Assembly (NCBI GenBank): GCA_964369385.1
Contig: CAYJEY010000001.1
Coordinates: forward strand, 285,517-349,516
From: CALVGQ01 sp964369385
GTDB lineage: Bacteria; Bacillota_I; Bacilli_A; Erysipelotrichales; Erysipelotrichaceae
Reading direction: 5' to 3'
Length of the DNA: 64,000 nucleotides
Below are positions 1-7,722 of the stretch, piece after piece (position 1 is the stretch's first letter; each line of letters begins with the position of its first letter). Position numbers and translations under genes: made by a program. The notes beneath the pieces were generated by a model. It worked only from the letters and a program-made list of their open reading frames with translations. It was not told the DNA's origin and did no database searches.

Positions 1-1
1 T

Positions 2-577
2 CGACCTTTGGATGAAGATTTATTTTCATCGGTAGTGTATCACATCATTGGTCAACAAATCTCTGTTTCTGCACAAGCAACTGTTCGAAATAGATTGATA
101 GAAAAAGTTAAAGTAATTAGTGTAGAGACGATTTCAAACATTTCAATTGATGATTTGCAAAAATGTGGTATGACATTTCGCAAAGCAGAATATATCAAAC
201 TATTCTCGCAAAGCGTAGTAAATAAAGAGTTAATACTTGAGGAATTAGAGTTGTATAGCGATGAAGAAGTTATTCGCAAATTATCCTCTATAAAAGGGAT
301 TGGTATATGGACTGCTGAAATGATTATGACGTTTGCTATGCAAAGACCGAATATAATTAGTTATGGAGATTTAGCAATTTTACGAGGAATGCGAATGTTG
401 TATCGGCATCGAAAAATTACACCAGCTTTGTTTGCAAAGTATGCAAATAGATATACTCCATATGGTACAACTGCTGCAATTTATTTTTGGGCGATTGCAG
501 CCGGTGCAATACCGACTTTGAGTGATCCAATGCCAAAAAAGAAAAGAAAAAATAACTGTATACAGAAAAAAAAGTGA
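2..577 (+). CDS. DNA-3-methyladenine glycosylase II (AlkA-type), 5'-truncated by window edge
   Basis: The frame is open from base 2, so the true start lies before the window. The product is a helix-hairpin-helix (HhH-GPD) base-excision glycosylase that removes alkylated purines. The fragment begins RPLDEDLFSSVVYHIIGQQ, a conserved segment of this family. The HhH motif follows (SSIKGIGIWTAEMI, near residue 100 of the fragment), then a loop (SYGDLAILRGM) whose Asp is the expected catalytic residue. The C-terminal YTPYGTTAAIYFWAIAAG helix is also typical. A Lys-rich tail ends the protein. It sits 21 bases upstream of an ogt-like gene, so the two probably form an alkylation-repair operon. The family call is firm; substrate range cannot be read from sequence. 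Confidence 0.88.
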   Translation, partial: RPLDEDLFSSVVYHIIGQQISVSAQATVRNRLIEKVKVISVETISNISIDDLQKCGMTFRKAEYIKLFSQSVVNKELILEELELYSDEEVIRKLSSIKGIGIWTAEMIMTFAMQRPNIISYGDLAILRGMRMLYRHRKITPALFAKYANRYTPYGTTAAIYFWAIAAGAIPTLSDPMPKKKRKNNCIQKKK

Positions 578-598
578 GTTTAAAAATAAAAGGAGATA

Positions 599-1063
599 AT
601 GATGAAAAAATGTGCGATTTATGAAACAAGATATGGATTTATAAGAATAGAATATGAAAATGAAGTGGTACACTCAATAAAAAAAGTCGATGATTACGGA
701 AGCATCACAGATAATAAAGTTCAATTTAGTGATTTTGTATTCAATCAATTATGTGAATATTTCGAAGGCAAACGTAAAGAATTTACCTTTGAATATAAAG
801 TGAAAGGTACAAATTTTCAAGAAAAAGTATGGTCAGCACTTTGCCAAATACCTTATGGAGAAACACGTACATATAAAGAAATTGCAGTGATGATAGGGAA
901 TGAAAATGCAAGTCGAGCAGTAGGAATGGCAAATAATAAAAACCCGCTTCATTTTGTGGTGCCTTGTCATAGAGTGGTAGGTAGAAATGGCAAGCTTGTA
1001 GGATATGCTGGAGGTTTAGAGTTAAAAGAATATTTATTGGATATGGAGAGTGTACGAAAATGA
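599..1063 (+). CDS. ogt: methylated-DNA--protein-cysteine methyltransferase
   Basis: Suicide repair protein that transfers alkyl groups from O6-alkylguanine in DNA to its own cysteine. The active-site signature PCHRVVG lies near residue 120, preceded by the DNA-binding helix-turn-helix region (IPYGETRTYKEIA and NASRAVGMANNKNP) and followed by KLVGYAGG. The length of 154 aa is usual for the single-domain Ogt class without an Ada domain. Two adjacent ATGs occur at 599 and 602. The AGGAG at 591-595 is spaced better for 602. It lies between the alkA-type gene and an ABM-domain gene that starts on its own stop codon, consistent with one transcript. Confidence 0.93.
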   Translation: MMKKCAIYETRYGFIRIEYENEVVHSIKKVDDYGSITDNKVQFSDFVFNQLCEYFEGKRKEFTFEYKVKGTNFQEKVWSALCQIPYGETRTYKEIAVMIGNENASRAVGMANNKNPLHFVVPCHRVVGRNGKLVGYAGGLELKEYLLDMESVRK

Positions 1064-1419
1064 GTAAAATTATTGTTCTATTTGAGGTAGTTCCGACAAA
1101 AGAAGGATTTGACAAATATTTAGAGCTTGCGGCAGAGTTAAAACCAATGCTTTCAAATGTAAAGGGATTTATTAATGCTGAGAGATTTCAAAGTTTAAAT
1201 GTCGAAGGTAAAATTTTATCAATGAATGTGTGGGAAAGTGAAGAAGACATTGCCCAGTGGCGTAACAACTTAGCGCATCGTTTAAGTCAAAAACAAGGAA
1301 AAGAAAAGCTCTTTGAGAGCTATAAAATAACTGTATGTCAAGTGGTAAGAGAGTATAACGAAGAGAATCGATATTATGCACCCGATGATTCAAATGAATA
1401 TTTTTATAAGAATAAATAG
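1060..1419 (+). CDS. antibiotic biosynthesis monooxygenase (ABM)-like small protein
   Basis: 119-aa protein with the ABM ferredoxin-like fold pattern: an opening beta strand (KIIVLFEVVPTKEGFDKYLELA), a 'VKGFINAERFQSL' strand, and the signature 'NVWESEEDIAQWRNNLAHRLSQKQGK' in the middle. Such proteins are dimeric and may act on quinones or haem-like ligands, or as oxidative-stress proteins; the substrate here is unknown. The start ATGA overlaps the ogt stop by four bases, so it is translationally coupled to the repair genes. A rho-independent terminator follows at once. A link to alkylation damage is suggested only by position. Confidence 0.75.
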   Translation: MSKIIVLFEVVPTKEGFDKYLELAAELKPMLSNVKGFINAERFQSLNVEGKILSMNVWESEEDIAQWRNNLAHRLSQKQGKEKLFESYKITVCQVVREYNEENRYYAPDDSNEYFYKNK

Positions 1420-1420
1420 T

Positions 1421-1446
1421 AAGCTAGTGCCAAACTAGCTTTTTCA
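1421..1446 (+). terminator. rho-independent terminator after the repair operon
   Basis: Inverted repeat AGCTAGT (1422-1428) / ACTAGCT (1434-1440) with a 5-base loop, followed by a T-tract from 1441. It begins just after the ABM-gene stop codon. Confidence 0.88.
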
Positions 1447-1582
1447 TTAAATTTCTGATTGAAGAGTAATTTTTTTTTTTTCGAAGTAAGTTAACTTGTT
1501 AAGTCTATAGTAATCCGAGTGGTTATTGAATATTATATCTAAAATTTGCTTTGCATTCATATACTGATGTGAGGTGATTTTT

Positions 1583-2662
1583 ATGTTTCATTCTAAAGAT
1601 AAAATATTAGTTGTTTCGATAGTAACTCTTACACTAACAGGTGTTGTAATGGTTGCGTCAAGCTCATATTTATGGGCATTAATGAAATACAACGATGCGT
1701 ATCATTTTATTTCAAGGCAAATTTTGTTTTCTATAATTGGTTTTGCAGTATTTCTAATCACATCTAGGATTTCTATGCGTTTCATTCGGCAATATAACAG
1801 GATATGGTTAGTGCTTTGTTTTCTCACATTATTATTTGTTTTAATTCCGGGAGTTGGAATGGCACGCAATGGGTCAAGGAGCTGGTTTGGAGTTGGTGTT
1901 TTTTCAATACAACCTTCTGAATTTTTCAAGCTTGCATGTATTTTTACTATGGCAGATATCCTTGCGATGAGAGATAGGTTAACTACATTAAAAGATGTGT
2001 TTCTTCCTTTAATTATACCATTTATAGGCTTTATGTTGATTCTATTACAACCAGATTTTGGAAGTGGTCTTGTAATGGTTTGTAGTATTATTGTCATGGT
2101 AATTGTAGCAGGGGCTCCAATGAAATATTTCGTTCAACTTGCTATTGTTGGCGGGGGAGGTTTATTAGGTCTTATACTAGCTGCTCCTTATCGATTAGCA
2201 AGAATCATTGCGTTTTTAGATCCTTGGAGTGATCCTCTAGGAAGTGGGTTTCAAATTATACAGAGTTTTTATGCTATTGCACCAGGAGGTTTACTAGGAG
2301 TTGGGATTAATCAATCTATGCAAAAACACTACTATTTGCCAGAGCCACAAACGGATTTTATTTTTGCGATTTGTGCAGAAGAGTTGGGGTGGATTGGAGC
2401 GAGTTTGATTATTTTAGTATATATCATAGTCTTTTTAGAATGTGTAAAATTGGCAAAAGAATGCAAAGATAAATATTGCTGCTACGTTATTATTGGTATT
2501 ACTAGCTTATTTGTAATTCAAGTGTTAATAAATCTAGGTGTTGTGGTAGGATTGTTTCCGGTAACAGGTGTAACGTTGCCGTTTCTTTCATATGGAGGAA
2601 GTAGTTTAATTATGATGATGTGTTCATTTGGATTTATAATAAGTGCAAGAAAGAATTCGTAA
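1583..2662 (+). CDS. ftsW: FtsW/RodA/SpoVE-family peptidoglycan glycosyltransferase (FtsW)
   Basis: Polytopic SEDS membrane protein (359 aa, about ten hydrophobic segments) that polymerises lipid II at the septum together with a class B PBP. Family marks are GSRSWFGVGVFSIQPSEFFKL, LLQPDFGSG, the loop LPEPQTDFIFAICAEELGWIG, and the terminal TLPFLSYGGSSL. An in-frame GTG at 1574 exists, but GAGGTG at 1571-1576 is correctly spaced for the ATG at 1583. murG, murB and divIB follow closely on the same strand, which makes a division role (FtsW) more likely than RodA or SpoVE. Confidence 0.93.
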   Translation: MFHSKDKILVVSIVTLTLTGVVMVASSSYLWALMKYNDAYHFISRQILFSIIGFAVFLITSRISMRFIRQYNRIWLVLCFLTLLFVLIPGVGMARNGSRSWFGVGVFSIQPSEFFKLACIFTMADILAMRDRLTTLKDVFLPLIIPFIGFMLILLQPDFGSGLVMVCSIIVMVIVAGAPMKYFVQLAIVGGGGLLGLILAAPYRLARIIAFLDPWSDPLGSGFQIIQSFYAIAPGGLLGVGINQSMQKHYYLPEPQTDFIFAICAEELGWIGASLIILVYIIVFLECVKLAKECKDKYCCYVIIGITSLFVIQVLINLGVVVGLFPVTGVTLPFLSYGGSSLIMMMCSFGFIISARKNS

Positions 2663-2709
2663 TAAAATCAATTTGTGGTATAATAGAACAAGTTAGAGGA
2701 GTGAATGTA

Positions 2710-3813
2710 ATGCGTTATCTTATAGCAACAGGTGGCACAGGTGGTCACATATATCCTGCATTAGCTTTAGCTGAGGCGATTCAAAAAAATGAGCCTAGTT
2801 CAACGATTGTTTTTATAGGTGATGAGCGCAGAATGGAATCACAAGTTATTCCAGCAGCTAATTTTAAGTTTATTGGTTTGAAACTATCTGGAATGAATGG
2901 TGGAATAGTCAATAAAATTAAATCTTTAAGTTTAATGATGAAGTCATATCGTATCTGTATTAACTTATTGCGACAAGAGAGACCTGATGTAGTCATTGGG
3001 TTTGGGAATTACATTAGTGTTCCTGTTATATTAGCTGCACATCGTTTGAAAATAGTAACTATGATTCATGAACAAAACTCATACGCTGGTAAAGCCAATC
3101 GTTTTTTAGCGCGACATGTTGATGCAGTTGTAGGATGCTATCGAGAGAATTTAACTCAATTCCCAAAAGAAAAAACACAGATTTTAGGAAATCCACAAGC
3201 TAGTAAAGCTGCTGAAACACGTAAATTACCACTATTAGTTGAAGAATTGGGACTAGATGCATCGAATCCACTCGTTGTGGTCGTAATGGGCTCATTAGGA
3301 TCTTCGAGTGTGAATCAAATTATGAAATGTGCTTTGAGTCAAATGAAGGATAAGCCATACCAAACTTTATATGTAACCGGAAAAAAACACTATGATGATT
3401 TCGTAAGAGATACTACATTTGCGAAAAATGTAAAAGTAGTACCATATATCGATGGAATTCAAGTAATGGCCAATGCAGATTTGTGCGTGGTGCGTGGTGG
3501 TGCGACTACAGCTTCGGAAATATGTGCGATGGGTATGCCATCAATTATAATTCCAAGTCCATACGTACCAAATAATCATCAATACTATAATGCCAAGGCA
3601 TTGCAAGACGTAAATGCTGCTGTATTGATTGAAGAAAAAGAACTATCAACTGAAAAAATAATAGGTCAAATTGATGAAATTATGAGCTCAAATATAAGAA
3701 GAAGTGAAATGAGCAAGAATGCTCTAAAGTGTGCTCAAAGTGATGCGAGTACACAAATGCTAAAATGGATGAAAAAATTAAAGGATGAGAAAGATGCAAG
3801 ATTTAAAAAATAA
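2710..3813 (+). CDS. murG: UDP-GlcNAc:undecaprenyl-PP-MurNAc-pentapeptide N-acetylglucosaminyltransferase
   Basis: Converts lipid I to lipid II at the inner face of the membrane. The N-terminal glycine-rich loop (ATGGTGGHIYPALALAEAI, residues 6-24) binds the lipid-linked acceptor. The middle has GFGNYISVPVILAAHRL and HEQNSYAGKANRFLA. The C-terminal UDP-GlcNAc site has VMGSLGSSSVNQ, VRGGATTASEI and PYVPNNHQYYNA. The length of 367 aa is usual. The chosen ATG at 2710 has AGAGGAG about 7 bases upstream; the frame is open further upstream into ftsW but has no good ribosome site. It is followed by murB with overlap. Confidence 0.97.
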   Translation: MRYLIATGGTGGHIYPALALAEAIQKNEPSSTIVFIGDERRMESQVIPAANFKFIGLKLSGMNGGIVNKIKSLSLMMKSYRICINLLRQERPDVVIGFGNYISVPVILAAHRLKIVTMIHEQNSYAGKANRFLARHVDAVVGCYRENLTQFPKEKTQILGNPQASKAAETRKLPLLVEELGLDASNPLVVVVMGSLGSSSVNQIMKCALSQMKDKPYQTLYVTGKKHYDDFVRDTTFAKNVKVVPYIDGIQVMANADLCVVRGGATTASEICAMGMPSIIIPSPYVPNNHQYYNAKALQDVNAAVLIEEKELSTEKIIGQIDEIMSSNIRRSEMSKNALKCAQSDASTQMLKWMKKLKDEKDARFKK

Positions 3814-4696
3814 ATTACTGATATATGGAGATGTTCAAGAAAATGTTTCCTTAAAAACAATGACAACATTACGTATAGGTGGGGTTGCTCGTTTTGTAGT
3901 GTTCCCTAAATCAGTTATTGCATTAATGCAAGTAGTTGAGGAAATTAAAAAAGCTGAATTACCAATCAAAATTATAGGAAAAGGAAGCAATTTGTTATGT
4001 TCTGATCAATATTTTGATGGTGTAATTTTACGTTTAGACCATACTTTTTGTGATTATTATTTTGATGGTAATCAGTGCTGTGCTGAAGCAGGATGTTCAA
4101 TTATTTCATTAGCATATGCTGCTATGAAAGAAGGGTTAAGTGGTCTTGAATTTGCTAGTGGAATACCTGGTACGGTAGGTGGTGTTACGTTTATGAATGC
4201 CGGAGCCTATAAATCATCGATGAAAGATATTATTGAAGAAGTGTTAGTTTATCGTAATCATGAATGCGTGTGGTTAAGCAAAGAAGAGTGTCACTTTACT
4301 TATCGTCATTCTATTTTCCATGACAACGAAGATTGGATTATATTAGCAGTTCGCTTGCATTTGTCGAATTCGGCACAAAGCGAAATTCGTGAATTAATTG
4401 AAAGTCGAAGAGAAAGACGTATGAAGTCACAACCGCTTAATTTTCCAAGTGCAGGTAGTGTATTTAGAAATTTCCCTGATCGTGCTGCATGGCAATGTAT
4501 TGAGGAGTTAGGATTCCGAGGGAAAAGTATTGGAGGTGCAGAAGTTTCTGATAAACATGCGAACTTTATCATTAATAAAAATGATGCATCTGCCAGTGAT
4601 TTTTTGGAGTTGATTAATGAAATTAAAGTAGCAAGTCATGAAAAATATGGGCAATCATTGATTATGGAAGTAGAGATGTTTAATTGGAATGAATAA
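3785..4696 (+). CDS. murB: UDP-N-acetylenolpyruvoylglucosamine reductase
   Basis: FAD- and NADPH-dependent enzyme that makes UDP-MurNAc in peptidoglycan precursor synthesis. Visible motifs: TTLRIGGVARFVVFP at the start of the FAD domain, the FAD loop GKGSNLLCSD, FASGIPGTVGGVTFMNAGAY, then PSAGSVFRNF with the catalytic serine and LIMEVEMFN with the C-terminal glutamate. The 303-aa form without the extra loop fits the Gram-positive type IIb enzyme. The 5' end overlaps murG. ATG at 3785 gives the longest form; ATG at 3794 has better spacing from AAGGA and may be the real start. The stop overlaps the divIB start. Confidence 0.96.
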   Translation: MRKMQDLKNKLLIYGDVQENVSLKTMTTLRIGGVARFVVFPKSVIALMQVVEEIKKAELPIKIIGKGSNLLCSDQYFDGVILRLDHTFCDYYFDGNQCCAEAGCSIISLAYAAMKEGLSGLEFASGIPGTVGGVTFMNAGAYKSSMKDIIEEVLVYRNHECVWLSKEECHFTYRHSIFHDNEDWIILAVRLHLSNSAQSEIRELIESRRERRMKSQPLNFPSAGSVFRNFPDRAAWQCIEELGFRGKSIGGAEVSDKHANFIINKNDASASDFLELINEIKVASHEKYGQSLIMEVEMFNWNE

Positions 4697-5603
4697 AGAT
4701 AAACAACCAATTCAAGAATCACTGGTACATGAGGAAATTATTCGTGACTATCACTTCAATAAAAAAAAGGCCTCTTTCAAAAGAAAACAATTTATTACAT
4801 TTTCATTGGCAATTGTAACAGGACTTGCTCTAATATTTGGTGTTTATCTTCTAAGTGATATCTCTAAAGTTACAGGATACAATGTAGAAGGTAATATTTA
4901 CTTATCTGATAGGGAAGTATTAGAATTCTTTGATTTAGATCAAGACACAAGAAACATCTTTGTGTTCGATTATATCTTGGAGGTGGAAGCACAAGATTCT
5001 GTTTTAATTGATTCGGTTAACTTTCATTTAGACGAACAAGGTGTATTACATATTGATGTAATAGAAAAGCAAATTGTTGGACATCGAATAAAAGAACAAT
5101 TAGAGTTAATTACACGAGATGGAGAGATTATCGTAGCGGATCATACATTAAATTCAATTATGAGTATGACACCTTTAATTAGTGATTTTGATGAAATTAT
5201 TGAAGTTATTTCAACTGATGATGAGGGTGAGGAGCAGATTGAATATTTTGATACAACAGCTTATTTAGTTTCAGCAATGGAAGAGATAAGCCCACTTATC
5301 ATCGAAAATATTTCAGAAATTCACCAATATGAATACTCATATGATAAATATGGAATACTAGTTATTATGAGAGATGGTAATTACATTTACACTACTTCCT
5401 CGGCGATGGAAGTATTAAACAATTATGTAGCAATTGCATCATATCTACCAAATAAAAAGAATTGTATTTATACTGATGAAGTAACAAAGAACGCATATAC
5501 AAGCTTATGTCCAGAAGAACAGCAGGCGCTAGAAGAACAAGAAGCTCTAGAAGCTGAGCAAGGAGATGGTGAAAATGGGCAAGAAAGCGATGAAAACGAG
5601 TAA
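4689..5603 (+). CDS. divIB: cell division protein DivIB/FtsQ
   Basis: Bitopic division protein of the FtsL-DivIC-DivIB complex. It has a charged cytoplasmic N-terminus rich in Lys (KKKASFKRKQ), one membrane helix at about residues 34-56, and then an extracellular POTRA domain starting SKVTGYNVEGNIYLSDREVLE and running through the beta domain (LHIDVIEKQIVGHRI, LITRDGEIIVAD). The last 40 residues are very acidic and Glu/Gln-rich (EEQQALEEQEALEAEQ), a low-complexity tail. It overlaps murB by 8 bases. ftsA and ftsZ do not follow, unlike many dcw clusters. Confidence 0.88.
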   Translation: MNKDKQPIQESLVHEEIIRDYHFNKKKASFKRKQFITFSLAIVTGLALIFGVYLLSDISKVTGYNVEGNIYLSDREVLEFFDLDQDTRNIFVFDYILEVEAQDSVLIDSVNFHLDEQGVLHIDVIEKQIVGHRIKEQLELITRDGEIIVADHTLNSIMSMTPLISDFDEIIEVISTDDEGEEQIEYFDTTAYLVSAMEEISPLIIENISEIHQYEYSYDKYGILVIMRDGNYIYTTSSAMEVLNNYVAIASYLPNKKNCIYTDEVTKNAYTSLCPEEQQALEEQEALEAEQGDGENGQESDENE

Positions 5604-5627
5604 AATAAGTAGAATATGATGAAAATT

Positions 5628-5667
5628 TTGTCACAAAAGTTGAAGTATGATAGAATTTGAGTATAAT
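5628..5667 (+). promoter_or_regulatory. probable sigma-A promoter(s) for the Asp23/fakA operon
   Basis: Two overlapping candidates: TTGTCA (5628-5633), 17-base spacer, TAGAAT (5651-5656); and TTGAAG (5640-5645), 16-base spacer, TATAAT (5662-5667). Either places a start just before the AAGGAGG ribosome site of the next gene. Confidence 0.65.
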
Positions 5668-5691
5668 TATTTAAGTTAAGGAGGAATTTAC

Positions 5692-6051
5692 ATGTCCATT
5701 GAAAGATTAACAAATTTAGGTAACATCAACATATCGCAAGAAGCAATTGCAACACTTGCGGGTGGAGTTGTGAGCGAGTGCTATGGTGTTGTAGGTATGG
5801 CAAGCCAAAAACTATTGAAAGATGGTTGGGCAGAACTTCTAAAAAAAGAAAACTACGCAAAAGGTGTAGTTGTAAGAAAAACAGATAAAGGGCTTGAGCT
5901 TGATTTATATATCATTATAAGTTTCGGAGTTAAAATCTCTGAAGTAGTAGTAGAAGTACAAAAGAAAGTAAAATATGTCTTGGAGAAAACGCTAGAGCTT
6001 GATTGCTTGATTGTAAATGTTTATGTCCAAGGAGTCAAAGTAATAGGCTAA
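5692..6051 (+). CDS. Asp23/Gls24-family envelope stress protein (YloU-like)
   Basis: 119-aa cytoplasmic protein of the Asp23 family. The signature run NINISQEAIATLAGGVVSECYGVVGMA is at residues 11-37, and the C-terminus VQKKVKYVLEKTLELDCLIVNVYVQGVKV is typical of the short YloU type. In Firmicutes this gene is regularly placed directly before fakA, as here (11 bases apart). YloU-like proteins are thought to associate with the cell envelope, but the biochemical role is unsettled. It has a strong AAGGAGG ribosome site and its own promoter. Confidence 0.9.
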   Translation: MSIERLTNLGNINISQEAIATLAGGVVSECYGVVGMASQKLLKDGWAELLKKENYAKGVVVRKTDKGLELDLYIIISFGVKISEVVVEVQKKVKYVLEKTLELDCLIVNVYVQGVKVIG

Positions 6052-6062
6052 TTGGAGGAAAC

Positions 6063-7682
6063 ATGAATACATTAAACGGAATAAAATTTAAGGAAATGCT
6101 AGTGAGTGGCGCAGCCCACTTAAGTAATCGTTATCAAGAAATCGATGCTCTAAATGTGTTTCCTGTACCAGATGGTGATACTGGAACTAACATGTCAATG
6201 ACTTTTAGTTCTGGCGTAAAGTCAGCAATAGATAGCCATTCTGAACAACTGAGTGTTTTAGCAAAAAAACTTTCTAAAGGGTTACTTATGGGAGCAAGAG
6301 GGAACTCTGGAGTTATTACATCTCAAATTTTTAGAGGGATTTATCAATCGATTAGTGATCAAGATGAATTAGATGCACAAGGATTGGCAAAAGCTTTTGT
6401 AAGTGGTGCAGAAGTTGCGTATAAAGCGGTAATGAGACCAGTTGAAGGGACAATTTTAACAGTAATCCGCGAAGGGAGTTTCTATGCTCAAGAATATGTA
6501 ACGGCAAATCCATCTTGCACTGTTGAAGAATTTTTTGAAAAACTTATAGAATATTCAAAGGAATCGTTAGATAACACACCAGAATTATTGCCTGTATTGA
6601 AAGAAGTTGGTGTAGTCGATTCAGGAGGAGCAGGACTTGTCGTTATCCTTGAAGGATTCCAAGCAGCTCTGTTAGGGAAACCATTTGTTAAAGAAGCACA
6701 AACGACAAATACAGAAACTGTAATTACAAATTTTGAAAGTGAAGAGTTTGGATATTGTACAGAATTTATTATTCGTTTGAGTGATAAAGGAATGGCAATA
6801 TTCTCTGAACAAGCTTTCCAAAATGCATTAGCACGTATTGGTGAGTCAATTGTAGTTGTTCAAGATGAAGAACTAGTTAAAGTTCATGTTCATACATTAA
6901 CACCTGGAGATGCTTTAAATATGGGACAACGCTATGGTGAATTTATGAAGTTGAAGATTGAAAATATGCAAGAACAACATTCAAATATTCAAGAAGAAGT
7001 GCATGCAACAGAAATTGTTGAAGAAAAAGAATTCGCACTTATCGCTTGTGTTGCAGGCGAGGGGTTAAGTGATTTATTTAAAGAGTATCGTTGTGATTAT
7101 GTTATTGCAGGGGGACAGACAATGAATCCGTCTACCGAAGATTTTGTAGAGGCAATCAATAAAGTAAATGCGCGTAATATTATTTTATTACCTAACAATT
7201 CAAACATTATTTTGGCAGCGCAACAAGCAGCTGAAGTAAGTGAAGGAAAAAATGTTTCAGTAATTGCTTCTAAAACAATTCCACAAGGATTAAGTGCATG
7301 TATTATGTTTAATCCAGAAGTAACGATGGAAGAAAATATTGAAGAAATGACACAGGCAGTAGAACATGTCAAAACTGGACAAGTGACATATGCTATTAAA
7401 GATACAACTTTTGAAGGATTGGAAATCAAAGAAGGAGACTTCATGGGGATGTTCGAAAAGAATATTGTCATTTCTACAAAAGATGAGTATGAAGCTTGTA
7501 GCAAGTTACTTGATAAAATGATTACTGATGATAGTGAAATCTTAACTGTTATTTCAGGTGATGGTGTTAGTGAAGAAGCAGTAAATCGTGTAGTGAATTA
7601 TGTAGATTCAAAATATAAAATTGAAGTAGAAGTTGTAGCTGGTCAGCAACCAGTTTACTCATTTATCTTTGCAGTAGAATAA
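6063..7682 (+). CDS. fakA: fatty acid kinase catalytic subunit FakA (DAK/DegV-associated, YloV)
   Basis: Phosphorylates exogenous fatty acids presented by FakB (DegV) proteins for phospholipid synthesis. The N-terminal DhaL-type ATP domain (about residues 10-200) carries NVFPVPDGDTGTNMSMT with the Mg-binding aspartates, and GLLMGARGNSGVITSQIFRG. A middle domain (about 230-320) has EFGYCTEFIIR and VKVHVHTLTPGDAL. The C-terminal domain has IAGGQTMNPSTEDFV and the PNNSNIILAAQQAA run. The length (539 aa) fits. The start at 6063 follows TTGGAGGAAAC. No fakB gene is in the window. A terminator overlaps its stop codon. Confidence 0.93.
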   Translation: MNTLNGIKFKEMLVSGAAHLSNRYQEIDALNVFPVPDGDTGTNMSMTFSSGVKSAIDSHSEQLSVLAKKLSKGLLMGARGNSGVITSQIFRGIYQSISDQDELDAQGLAKAFVSGAEVAYKAVMRPVEGTILTVIREGSFYAQEYVTANPSCTVEEFFEKLIEYSKESLDNTPELLPVLKEVGVVDSGGAGLVVILEGFQAALLGKPFVKEAQTTNTETVITNFESEEFGYCTEFIIRLSDKGMAIFSEQAFQNALARIGESIVVVQDEELVKVHVHTLTPGDALNMGQRYGEFMKLKIENMQEQHSNIQEEVHATEIVEEKEFALIACVAGEGLSDLFKEYRCDYVIAGGQTMNPSTEDFVEAINKVNARNIILLPNNSNIILAAQQAAEVSEGKNVSVIASKTIPQGLSACIMFNPEVTMEENIEEMTQAVEHVKTGQVTYAIKDTTFEGLEIKEGDFMGMFEKNIVISTKDEYEACSKLLDKMITDDSEILTVISGDGVSEEAVNRVVNYVDSKYKIEVEVVAGQQPVYSFIFAVE

Positions 7683-7705
7683 AGAGTTCATATGGACTCT
7701 TTTTA
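7681..7705 (+). terminator. terminator after fakA
   Basis: Stem AAAGAGTTC (7681-7689) / GGACTCTTT (7694-7702) with a 4-base loop and T-run. The first arm begins inside the fakA stop codon, so recG expression may depend on read-through or its own promoter. Confidence 0.75.
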
Positions 7706-7722
7706 CATAAAGGGTGTACGAA

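Noticed and set aside
783..1115. Long minus-strand open frame opposite ogt.
   Set aside because: Antisense to a clear gene, no ribosome site and low-complexity Leu/Phe composition; a shadow of the ogt frame.
5500..5603. Glu/Gln repeats at the DivIB C-terminus considered as a functional repeat domain.
   Set aside because: Low-complexity acidic tails are common in DivIB proteins and the repeat is irregular.
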